Source: Ciona savignyi
Taxonomy: Eukaryota > Chordata > Ascidiacea > Phlebobranchia > Cionidae
Direction of reading: 5' to 3'
DNA length: 64,000 nucleotides
Assembly: GCA_000149265.1 (NCBI GenBank)
Contig: CH002949.1
Span: forward strand, 137,973-201,972
Positions 49,516-59,841 of the stretch are shown in pieces (the first letter of the stretch is position 1; every line of letters begins with the position of its first letter). A program made the translations under genes and the position numbers. The notes under the pieces are model-generated. The model saw only the letters and a program-made list of their open reading frames with translations. It searched no databases and was not told where the DNA came from.

Positions 49516-52500
49516 TTAATCGGATGTCGGAACAGTCGGGTTAAGAGTTGCAGCAGCTGATAAGATGTGAAAAACGAGGATAGAATATTGTCTCCGTACT
49601 TCGTCCCACCTGCCAGCCTGGTCCGGATCAACATCTATATCGAACATTGCGTCGACTACAGCAGGAAATGCGGTTGACCCATACCTATTATGTTGGCTTG
49701 GTGCAGATATTACGTGCCTGAAAAAAATTAAATTTTGGTTAAAATTATTGCGCGAAAGAGTATGCCACACACCTCCATACGACTGTATCATAGCTTTTAC
49801 TGCGTTTAGGAGTTTTGTATTAAAATCCATACTGCTCTGATTTAATTATAGGCTAATAGCGAGAAACCAAAAGGTTGCAAAAAAACTGTTTAAGTTAATC
49901 AAACAAAGATAAGTTCATGAATTTACAAGATATATATGTATTTCTCTATTTTGCAGCAGTCTTTTTGAATAGAACATCTTCTATGTTTGTTTTAAAGGAT
50001 GAAATCTGTCGCGAGATTTTATACGCTTAGGGGTTCCCTACGATTTCGGTAGGACGTTACTTATGATAAACGACGAGTTAAACCAATGTAAAATGCAAAC
50101 ACTGTGTTCTATTTATTTTTGTCTGAATACAAAGTAAGGATAGATACCTGTAAGCCACCCGGCCAGGTAAAGGGTTCTGGTCGATAAATGCTCTTTCTAA
50201 CTGCATAAGTTGATCGTTTATCATTCGGGTTTCATACGCGCTGAGAGTTTCATAAAATTCAAAAACGGGAAGTAGGTAAGGTGTATATGGCATATATTTC
50301 TTTAATATTATTTGAGTAACAATAACTAAATTGAACCTAACAACTTACTTTGTTAGGTCAATGGATGCGATTCTCTCGTGAATGTTGTTCGCAGCGTTAA
50401 AGAAAGTCGCTATTGCGTCATCTAGTTGAGCTGTAAGAATTGACAAAAGTACTAAAAAATAAGTGAAGTAAGCCAATTTCAATGTGTCTGGCTGGAAAAA
50501 CAACTTGTTTTAATTCGGATACGAAAATGCAGAGGTACAACTCGCTTTTAAATAGAAGTACAACTTACAAAGGTTGATGCCGTTTGACTCCATTTTAGAT
50601 CTGTAACTCAGGCGTAGAAGGAAGCGCTTCTTGATGAGGTCTATTGCGTATGATCGACAATCGAATGGTAGGATCGGAACATCGGCGAGTTTCCTTGCTA
50701 GCTCGCCCCACACTTGCGCCATAGCGAGATGGATTTTGAAACCAGGGTCTACGAATTTGCTCACCAACTCAAAAGTATCGTAGACGGAATGATAGACAGG
50801 ATATGTGTTTATGCCAATCGACTGTAAAAATATCACCGTCGTATTAGATAAGTTGGACTTGATTATATTGTAGTCAACATTGCTGTTTTATGTTTTCTAT
50901 ATTCTTTCTTTTAATGTTTTGCATGAGTGCACACACACCTTCTCGCCTTTTAGTTAACCTTGTCTTTTCGGGTAGTAGTTGCATGGCATCGAGCAATTCC
51001 CAGAAAAGAGTGTTTCATGCGGAACGACAAAAAAATGTTTTCTTTTTTTTGGAGGCCGAATTTTTGTTTAAACTATACCGCGTCGGTTAGCTCATATGGT
51101 ATCACAGCGCGTCTGTCCGGCGAAAGGTGGTGGGTTTAAAACCAAATGCTGGCTATTCGGTTGTGTGCTTGGACTATGCACTAAGTTGACATTGCTTAAA
51201 ACCAGTGGAAACAATGGGAACAACACCTAAAAATAGGGAAAGTGCACACACTATTTGTGTGAAAACTAATTTTACGCTCTAACCCCAACCCTTACGCTAA
51301 TCTCAACCCCAACACTATTATCAACTCTAACCATAACGCTAATCTCTATCTGAACACTAATCCTGACCCAACTAGTTAACCACGGGGTCATTGTACATTG
51401 CAGAGGTATCGATATAATACCGGTACTTAATCTGTGAAAAACAGTTTACTTTACGGCTACCATTATATTCATCATACCGCATATTGTTTTGTTTTTTTAA
51501 TTTTTTTTTATATTGAATGAGGTGCGGTTTGAAAATCATTTAGGGCGCTATACAATTTGAAAAGAGGAGAATCTGCCCCAAAAAAAAAGATTTTGTCGTT
51601 CCGCATGAAACACTCTCTCCTGGAAATTGCTCGATGCCATGCAGCTTCTACCTGTCTTTCGTTCATTTTTACTTCGATTGCCAACCAGCAGGATGTTTTA
51701 GTTTGCCGATTTGTTTTTTATTAGTTTTCTAATTTTTATTGTTTTGATTCTATTTGAATAAGGAATATGGGTTAAATACAATAACCTGAAACTGCTTGTG
51801 GTTCTTTAAACTATCTCGATAGCCACAATTTTATATACTTGTTTTACTGCTGTTTCGCGGGATAACTTTTACTCGGCGAGAAAGCTTTTTTTTTTAAAAG
51901 AATATCTTATAAGTTTTTCAAAGTGATCTTTTATAATGAAACAACATACCTGGTCATATGTGTATCGCATATCGACTGATGGAATTCCGATTACTTGCAG
52001 AAATGCCGCGTAATCGCTACCAGCACCCAAACCATAGAAACTGTATATTGGGTTATATCATTTAACGGTCAAAAGAGGAAACATGTGCTCTCAATTACAC
52101 TTCCGAACCAAAATTTGTCAAATTTGGTTTTATAAAAACACCGACACCATTTTTTATCTTACAATTCATTTGTATGTACACTTTTTTATCACAAGACATT
52201 TTTATCTTATAAGTCATTTGTAGGCTATACAAAAGTGCGCTTTAAAGAACAGTGGTCACCACGCTTTGTTAATTGATAAATTCCTGAACTCACAGTGGTT
52301 TATCAGCTGCCGGGTATATGGACTTCCAAAGTATCATATACAGTAGGCCTACCACTGGATATCTCTCTTGGGTTCGGGTTGGACACACTTTTAGCCGCGT
52401 CAAACACTGCTTGACTCAAACTCGCTACACCGTTAGCCGCAAGTGAGTAATTCCCTTGAACAGCCATGTCCACGTTTAAATAAGCGACCGCTCTCGCTTG

Positions 52501-55500
52501 AAGCTCCTTTTGTAGCTCCTAAGGAAAAAAACGACGAGGATACACTATGGTAACATACGTAATGGTCGTGTAGTCTGGTGGGTTTAAGCGTCAACTTTTA
52601 ACCGATGGTTTGCAGATTCGAAACTGGTCGATAGCTTGTCGGTTTTGCCTTTAAACAATACACTGTACATATATTGCCTGAACTCAGTGGGATGATGGGT
52701 GCTACAAAGTCAAAGGAACGTGTTTTAATGCTCCTTTTGTTTCCATATTTATCTTATCATATCTTAATGCTTTAACTTTAGCAACATTACAGCGATATAG
52801 AATGACAAAAGGTTTTGCCGGGTTATAATAATCCAATGTCGTAAATAGCATGTACCTCAACCCACTCTGTGGAGCCAATCAATCCATATTCCTCTGCTCC
52901 CCAGCTACAGAAGACCAGTGTCCTCCGAGGACGCCATCCACGTTTCAACATAGCACCGAACCCTCGGACGAGCTCCATCAACGTGGCAGTTCCGCTGGAC
53001 GGATCGATAGCTCCAAACACCCACGCATCCCGATGATTGCCGAGTAATACGTAACGGTCTGGAAGGTTACTCTTAAAACACATGACGGCTAGTCAGGCAA
53101 CTATATCGGAATAAACTGCCAATGAATGAAACGTGGCTATAACACTTACAGCCGTGGAAGGTTACTCTTAAAACACATCTAGTCAAGCAACTATATCGGA
53201 TTAAACTGCCAATGAATGAAACGTGGCTATAACACTTACAGCCGTGGAAGGTTACTCTTAAAACACATGACAGCTAGTCAGGCAACTATATCGGAATAAA
53301 CTGCCAATGAATGAAACGTGGCTATAACACTTACAGCCGTGGAAGGTTACTCTTAAAACACATCTAGTCAAGCAACTATATCGGATTAAACTGCCAATGA
53401 ATGAAACGTGGCTATAACACTTACAGCCGTGTGGAACTATAGGGGGGGGGGGGGGAGAATAATAAAGAAAAGTAGAAAAAATTCCAATACAATGGAGATT
53501 CGGGAGTTAGTATTAGAGCTTAGGTTAAATTTACCGCTCTTGATTTAAGATTAGTGCTGTTCAGTGCGGGCTTAAAATTAGTTTCCATAGATTTAGTGAG
53601 TAGTTCCTCTCTTCTGTGATAACCCTTACATCCTGATGTGACAGTTATACGTGGGGGGGGGGGGCTAAAAGGAGGAAAAGCCGGAAGGTTGGAAACTGCA
53701 CACTAAAATAAATATTAGGGCATAAGAGTTAGTTGGGTTGAAAGATGGGCTTAGTTCTGGAGTTAAGATTAGTGTTTAGGGAAAGGTTAAAATTAATTTC
53801 ATAGTTTTGGTGAGCAGTTTCCCTCCTTCCTGCTTTCCTTCATTTTAGCGTTGCCAGTTATGAGGAAACAGCCACACAATCTCATAAGAATTGAACGATT
53901 CAGTCACCTGGTTCCACAGCTCCTCTGACGTACCCAATGACGTTATGGATGGTAGCTACTTGGTTTGTTGTTTTCACTGACATTTTCATAGAACTAAAAA
54001 TATAAATGTATATTATCGACGTACAGTTGCATGTTTGCGTTAACAAAGAACGAAATAATTATACAAAAAGCAACGTTTATAAATTACCAAATTCCATTGA
54101 AAAGTGTTACGGATATTAACCTTTTGTATATAGTTTCTATATTTTGCAGGAGTCGTTGTTATAATAACTTTTCCTTCCATGCGGTCTAATTAATAACTAA
54201 TTAACTTTTCTATTTGAATAAGGGCAAATGGTGGAAAAACATCCTAGAAATCGCTTTCCTTTTAACTGTTGAACGCATAATAAAAACCCAAAGTGGAAAC
54301 CAATCTGTGTTGGCGGCTGATATACGCCGAGACCTAGAACCTTTGAGAAAGGCTTCCAGCCAAGAGTTTGGTAACGCAGTAAGAGTTACGGATCGATTGC
54401 TGGGCTCCATTACTCTTAGCAGCAAGTGGAGGCTGCAATAGAATCATAAATCTCTCGACTGGATACCAGACTCTACAAAAAGTGTTTGGCGTTCGTCTGT
54501 TGACCAACCTGTTCGCATGCTCTAAAGTGAAGCCAGGTCCGAACCGATACGTTATATTCATTCCACCTCTCCAATCTGTAGGTACCTCGGGCCCGCCCAT
54601 TTTACTTAGATATTTTATTGCATCAATGTATCCGATGGGTGTGACAGGTATCTTTGGAAGAGTAAGTGAAGAATTCGACTGGTGCCAGGCGCTTGCTGGA
54701 ATGGAGACATGTTAGTAAATTTTCGTTGCACTTCGAGATAAAAAAATTGTACTTCGAGATAAAGGTTAATAAAGGTCACCAAACAAAGCTAAATTGAACA
54801 TTATGGTTCTGGATTAATTATTAGTGATGGGAAATGTATGTTGTCGAAAAGGCGGGTATCCAAAAAGATAGGCTCATCGAGGTGCCGCCAGACATGGAAC
54901 ACAAGAACAACTGGTTACTAAACGCGTACGGTCATGTGGCTTAATGGTTAACGCGACCGTTACATATACCAACTATATAAAAAAAACGGTGTTATGGACG
55001 AGCCCATCATGGTTTCGAAATTAAACCCGGTAAAAAAACAAAAAAAAACGTAAATCGGTTGGTACCATAAGCTTAAAAAAGTGAATCAACAGCAGTCGAC
55101 TGAGTTTTTGGTCAAAGTAGGCAGCCTACTTATTAACAAACGTTTACTCACGAATGGATGGGTAGTTCGGGGTTCTAGGGTCACCGTTGTCCACCCACAG
55201 TGTGCCCCTTTGAGCGCCCGTTGGTGGAAGGAACCAATCTTCGGGATATACTCCAGACCAGGGAACTGTGTAGTCCAGTGGATCAGAGTAGAGAATCAAT
55301 CCGATACATCCGTATAGCTCAGCGTTGATAGCTGGGTAATTGCCTTAATTAACCCGGTAAACGGCTTTTTGGTTCAATACTGTAACAATATGCTGTCTTT
55401 GTTAGACTTATGGTTGTAGATAAGTGTTTCGTAATAAAATATGTATTCAACTTTACCTTTGTCGCCTCGAAATATTCTTCCATATCTTGAAATGCATATC

Positions 55501-57005
55501 TTACCAGCAGTACTTATATTATATGTACGGTTCAATGCATTGAAATTCCCAATAGTAGCATAGTTGACATATACAAGCTCAGCCTGGAGTAAAAACGAAT
55601 TAAAATCATCACCATATACTTATTTTCTTATGTACAAATATCATATAAATTGATTTCTGTTCTTCTGTCTTTATAAGTGATGCTTAGCTGCAATACAACG
55701 TAGAGACTTAACATGCTCTTAAGGATTGGATACTCATGTTTATCCCCATATGAATGGGAAAACCAAGGGGTTAACTCACGGGCAATTGTAAGATCACCTT
55801 GCGCCCACTGTCGGGTTACCGGAGTATTGTAGCGTGTTGTTTATGCTAGACACGTTTCTTTAGTTTGGTAGAACCCACTAATCCGCTGGGTTTAGACAAT
55901 GTCCTTAAAGTGCCCAAAGACAGAACCGGCTAGCTAGCGACCAGTTTCGCACCTGCAACCTTTCGATTGAAAGGCGACGCACTTAACCGCCAGACTAACC
56001 GGCCTAGGGGATAGAAGATATAGCTCCTTATAGCTCGTGGTATGGTCAACAAACTGCTTATATATATGTATGAATACTAAATCGAAGCAACATGATAAAA
56101 TTATACAATATACCTCCGGTTCTCCAGGCGGCGAGTAAGCATTAAATGGATCCACAACATTCGGATCGTTCTGCTCCGCGTCTATTACAAGTTCTTTGCG
56201 TTGAGATTGTTCTATCTCCGTTCCGTTAGCCAACTTTATCGATACGTAATTGGAATCGTTTTGTTTCGGGTAGGAAAGCAACACATCATACGGATGTACG
56301 ACGATGGAATCAATGCCAGCTTCGGTCCATTGCTGTTTGATCCAGTCCACCAAAACTATTTCCTCCTGTTCTCGGCCGGCGATATGAGGACGTGATGTGA
56401 GCGTTCTGGTTGGATGCATTTAGTTTAGAGAACAGAATGGAAAATTGGAACAACAAATGTGCCGCCACTTTCTATAATTCAATATATCATTTTCGGCATG
56501 GGAAAGGTTGTTAAATTTGGTTAAATCCGCCACTAGATGATTGATGGTAACCTAAATCAAGACGCTTTGCGAACAATGCTTGAAACCACTGGATTAATAA
56601 ATAGGATAGGATATAGGATATTTATGTTTATCCCAGTTTATCACCTCGCGCCCACCGTCGGGTTACCGGAGCTATTGGAGTGTGTTGTGTATGATAGACA
56701 CGTTCCTTCAATTTAGTAAAAGAACCCATTAATCCGTTGGGTTCAGGACGCTAATTACTACATGCACGCAGAGGATTTAATACATTTACTCTATACAATG
56801 TTATTGATTTCTGTTACTTGAGGTTATTCATTATATTTTCAGCTTTCATTTCATCCATGAGTTGTTTGCTGATCGTTGGGTTCTCGGTTGGGTAGATCGG
56901 GGCTGCTGGAGCCGGATGACTGAAGTATCCGATGATAACCCCGAGGCCAACACCCACCACAGCGGCAATCGCGCATAATATTGCGGTGCGTGATTTTGAT
57001 GTCAT
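49516..57005 (-). CDS. Glutamate carboxypeptidase II-like (NAALAD/FOLH1) peptidase, copy 1, 13 exons
   Basis: An M28B zinc peptidase, a type II membrane ectoenzyme that removes C-terminal glutamate from peptides and folates. Minus-strand exons: 57005-56818, 56405-56114, 55583-55457, 55331-55152, 54695-54509, 53993-53908, 53058-52856, 52518-52294, 52040-51950, 50821-50569, 50430-50349, 50240-50148, 49717-49516. They predict about 735 residues (human enzyme 750). An N-terminal hydrophobic anchor ([20 protein letters not shown]) is clear. Zinc ligands and the catalytic Glu are all conserved: [11 protein letters not shown] (H362, D372), GAEEYG (E409/E410), NVD (D438) and [13 protein letters not shown] (H537). 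The C-terminal helical dimerisation domain is complete. One extra T in exon 8 (52326-52330) shifts the frame after GRPTVYDT. The splice phases downstream require it to be absent, so it is either a sequence error or a recent lesion. Confidence 0.9.
50510..50821 (-). other. Peptidase copy 1, exon 10 (active-site His exon)
   Basis: The true exon ends at 50569. It encodes [20 protein letters not shown] with the last zinc ligand, and [15 protein letters not shown], which opens the TFR-like helical domain. Confidence 0.8.
51079..51225 (+). mobile_element. tRNA-like SINE head of a third type or diverged family A
   Basis: CGTCGGTTAGCTCATATGG resembles a tRNA A-box and GGTGGGTTTAAAACC a B-box. The body has GGTTGTGTGCTTGG as in family A. 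It lies in intron 9 of the peptidase. Confidence 0.55.
51226..51375. mobile_element. Fold-back MITE, partial
   Basis: It starts CCTAAAAATAGGGAAAGTGC and continues as degenerate CTAACCCCAACCC units. The right terminal repeat is not seen. Confidence 0.5.
52565..52725 (+). mobile_element. SINE family A, diverged
   Basis: GTCGTGTAGTCTGGTGGGTT and GCAGATTCGAAACTGGTCG are recognisable. The 3' half is lost. The first part is shared with the orphan exon copy at 58.7 kb, so it predates that duplication or is part of it. Confidence 0.6.
53061..53430. repeat. Higher-order tandem repeat (95+90)x2 adjoining exon 7 of peptidase copy 1
   Basis: Four units start with GGAAGGTTACTCTTAAAACA at 53061, 53156, 53246 and 53341. 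Units 1 and 3 are 95 nt, units 2 and 4 are 90 nt with a 5-nt deletion and shared substitutions. So an A-B dimer was itself duplicated. Unit 1 includes the last intron bases of the exon 7 acceptor; in the other units CCAG is changed to CCAC, so they are not splice sites. Confidence 0.95.
53440..53620. mobile_element. Degenerate fold-back MITE with poly-G
   Basis: A run of about 15 G is followed by a MITE-like core (GAGTTAGTATTAGAGCTTAG and GTTTCCATAGATTTAGTGAG). The terminal repeats are eroded. Confidence 0.55.
53653..53855. mobile_element. Fold-back MITE in intron 6 of peptidase copy 1
   Basis: GCTAAAAGGAGGAAAAGCCG and TTTCCTTCATTTTAGCGTTG mark the ends. The same element lies at the matching place in copy 2 (63930 onward), next to the shared AACGCTAAAA motif. 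Confidence 0.75.
54927..55036 (+). mobile_element. SINE family B
   Basis: GTCATGTGGCTTAATGGTTA, TACATATACCAACTATATA and ATGGTTTCGAAATTAAACCC, followed by an A-rich tail. Intron 4 of peptidase copy 1. Confidence 0.8.
55721..56005 (-). mobile_element. SINE family A, full length, minus orientation
   Basis: AAGGATTGGATACTCATG to CCGCCAGACTAACCGGCC. Intron 2 of peptidase copy 1; absent from the matching intron of copy 2. Confidence 0.9.
56602..56748 (-). mobile_element. SINE family A, partial, minus orientation
   Basis: ATAGGATAGGATATAGGATA then CACCTCGCGCCCACCG to CCGTTGGGTTCAGGACG. It is cut on both the tail interior and the head. Intron 1 of copy 1. Confidence 0.85.
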
Positions 57006-57354
57006 TTAAAGTCAGCTTGTAGCCAGTCGCCACTGAATTAGGTAATGCTCATTAGTAATCAATTGCTATCACCATTATTGTATGTTTGACCCTGGTTGAA
57101 ATAGAACCAAATACGATTAATGATGTAATTTAATATGGGATGTAAAATAATGTTAAAGACTCACAAAAATATTGATGTAGCCTAATAAATATGCAATAAG
57201 AGCACATTGAATATAAATATTAATGCACTAAATAAAATGGAATGTGGCATTCTTAAAAACAGGAAATAATTTAACACAATTAAAAAGTATACAATGTTCT
57301 CACCTGCAGACAGCCTACAATATGACACATTTTTTTGACTTCAACGGCGACGTC

Positions 57355-57510
57355 TAAATATACCTAAACTCGATAATTGATTGGTTTGTAGACGTGTTCT
57401 AACGACTGTCGTTTTGCCGTTTTTTTATCCGTTTTCTAATTTTTTATCAAAGGTCCTGCATCATGTTTTCATCGTTCAATCAAAAAATAAATTTAACTAA
57501 AAAAAAGTTT
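57355..57510 (+). repeat. AAACTAAACTAAA-type repeat
   Basis: TTTGTAGACGTGTTCTAACG to AAAATAAATTTAACTAAAA. Confidence 0.65.
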
Positions 57511-58253
57511 TTTTTTATATTTCACTTGAATTTTTAGGGATGACAAAATACAATAATTTACGCCGTGGCCTATTTTTTCGCAGAGAAAGGACACTCCACA
57601 ATTAGGCGATAAACCACGCGAAAACAAGGTTTATAGATATTTATTGCCATAGTAACATTATATAAGGCTAAAGCTGTAAGAAAAGAAATAAAGCTAGTGC
57701 TTACTAGTTGGATATCTATCACTAGATCAAGAGTTGTTAAAGACTGTTTAATGTACACCTGCTGAATAGAACACTGCTAAATGTACTGTGAGAACTGTGT
57801 ACGGAATTAATATTATTTTAAAGGAAACTAAATCATATGATCGGAAGTTATTAAAGAGTTTGTGTGTCACAGTGTGTATTTGACTGTAAAATAAAAACGG
57901 TTTTGTATTTCGAGTAACTTTAACACCAACGAAGTATAAAAGATAAACACGAACGATCCCATGTTTACAAACAAAAATTATCTTTAAATTGTAATTTTAA
58001 TAAAAACGAATAATTTATTCTTAGCCTAATGTTCTACGTCTTAAAGCTTGCTTTAAATTTAAAGTATACCTGAACATATCCATCCATTTTCGATATGTCA
58101 GCTGATAAGATATCTGCACAAAAATGCCCAAAACGGCGTAAGTGCCAAAGCGAAAATTCACATATTTTCACTACTACTTCCCACACTTAATTTTGTTTAC
58201 AGCAACTAAAGTCCATTTTAATAATTCTGAAGCCACGAGGAATATGTTCTAGA

Positions 58254-58520
58254 GGATAGGATATTCATTTTTATTCCGGCAGATGCGAAACTGGTCGCTA
58301 ACTAGTCGGTTGTGTCCTTGGGCAAGGCACTTAACGGACATTGCCTGAACCCAGCGGAATAATGGGTTCTACCTAATTGAAGGAACGTGTGAATCATACA
58401 CAACACACTGCAATAGCCTTGGTAACCCGACGGTGGGCGAGAGGTGATCTGATGATTGTCCGTGTGTTAACCCCATTGGTTTTCCCATTCACGGGGATAA
58501 ACATAAATATCCTATCCTAT
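58254..58520 (+). mobile_element. SINE family A with rearranged 5' end
   Basis: A minus-strand tail piece (GATAGGATATTCATTTTTAT) is joined at GATGCGAAACTGGTCGC to the plus-strand body. The body is complete to ATATCCTATCCTAT. Confidence 0.85.
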
Positions 58521-58601
58521 TATTAATCTTAATTTGTTATAGGATAGTTTACTATAAAGCTCGCTAACCCTTTAAAATTATTACAATTTTTTGCTACTTA
58601 C

Positions 58602-58732
58602 CATTTTAGCCGCGTCAAAGACTGCTTGACTTAAACTCGCCACACCATTAGCCCGGAGTGAGTAATTCCCTCGTACAGCCATATCCACGTTTAAATACGC
58701 GACCGCCCTCGCTTCAGTTGCTTTTGTAGCTC
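58602..58732 (-). pseudogene. Orphan copy of peptidase exon 8, frameshifted
   Basis: It matches exon 8 of copy 1 (GAGCTACAAAAG at the start; VAYLNVDM and [20 protein letters not shown] inside) and about 60 nt of the preceding intron. A one-base deletion after GAGCTACAAAAG puts the conserved part out of frame with the acceptor. Similarity stops at GCGGCTAAAATG, which is followed by a good donor (GTAAGT). It has no neighbouring exons, so it is a fragment. Confidence 0.85.
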
Positions 58733-59841
58733 CTAAGGAAATTAAACGCAGAGGATACACTATGGTAATACGTATTGTACGTGTAGTCTGAAGGGTTTTA
58801 AATCGTCTTGTCAATGATTCTGTTTGTACAAGTTTTTTTTTAAATGAAATAAATTGTATTGGATAACAAAAAAATATATTAATGGTTAAATTAGGAAAGG
58901 GATTTTTGTAAAAGTTAGAAGTAACTTTGCCTATTTATCAGTTTAAAAAAATCGGTGACGCAAATATATTATATTATATTCTCTCCGAAATTACCCTGCG
59001 GTAATGTGGGGCTATCTAAAACTAACCACTTCGCATTTATACCAATAAAACCAACTTTAAAACCAGTTTTGAGACATCAGAGAACAAAGATTCTCGTTTT
59101 TTTAATGCCGAAAGATATTTAGTATTGTATTTTGAGGTTTGTCGGAAATTCCGTCGTTTACTTCAAACTATCTTGTAAAGCATATGAATTCAGGTGTTGC
59201 TATTTTACGGAAAAAATAATTACGCCTTCAATATTAGTGACGATTGAGTAATATCACGCCTATATCAGTCGCAGGGGCTAAAAGGGTTGGTTGTTAGTAG
59301 ACAAAGCGGTCGCTAACCCTTAAACACATCAGTCAATAACTTCACCATTATAGTCTTGTCTATACACTTGCAGCCTGCAATAAGATCGTAATTGAAAATT
59401 CGACAAATATTTACATATTTAACGGCGAGGGCTTTTCAAACAAATTTTACAAAGGCCATTATTCTAAGTAGGGTGTTAAGTCGTTGAATTCTTGGCACCT
59501 AGTGCAAAAATAGATGATATAAAATATATTTTACTGACTATGCTACTTGAAGTAGGAACTAGTTTGGGTGTATTACTAGCAATATATGCATATGTAATTT
59601 AATTAATAAGGTAGAGAAAAGGTTGTCATTTTAAATAACGTAAACAGTACATCAGTTAAAAGTAAACTTTTAACAGTTCTAACACTGGAACTGGTTTAAA
59701 AACTCCGTGAAACTGCGCTGCTTTAATCCGAAGACTCATACAGGATTCGGCTTCGTTTTGTTGCATGGGCCATCAATTTACGGTAAAAGCCAGATTTATT
59801 ATCAATATTGCTTACCGTGTTTCAGAAAATTTACTTTAAAT

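Larger units (their letters stand above)
57006..59841. other. Spacer between head-to-head peptidase copies
   Basis: It holds both 5' regions, a dispersed repeat (57355-57510), a SINE (58254-58520) and an orphan copy of exon 8 (58602-58732). The two ATG contexts share ACTTTAAAT and GACATC. No other gene is supported. Confidence 0.55.
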
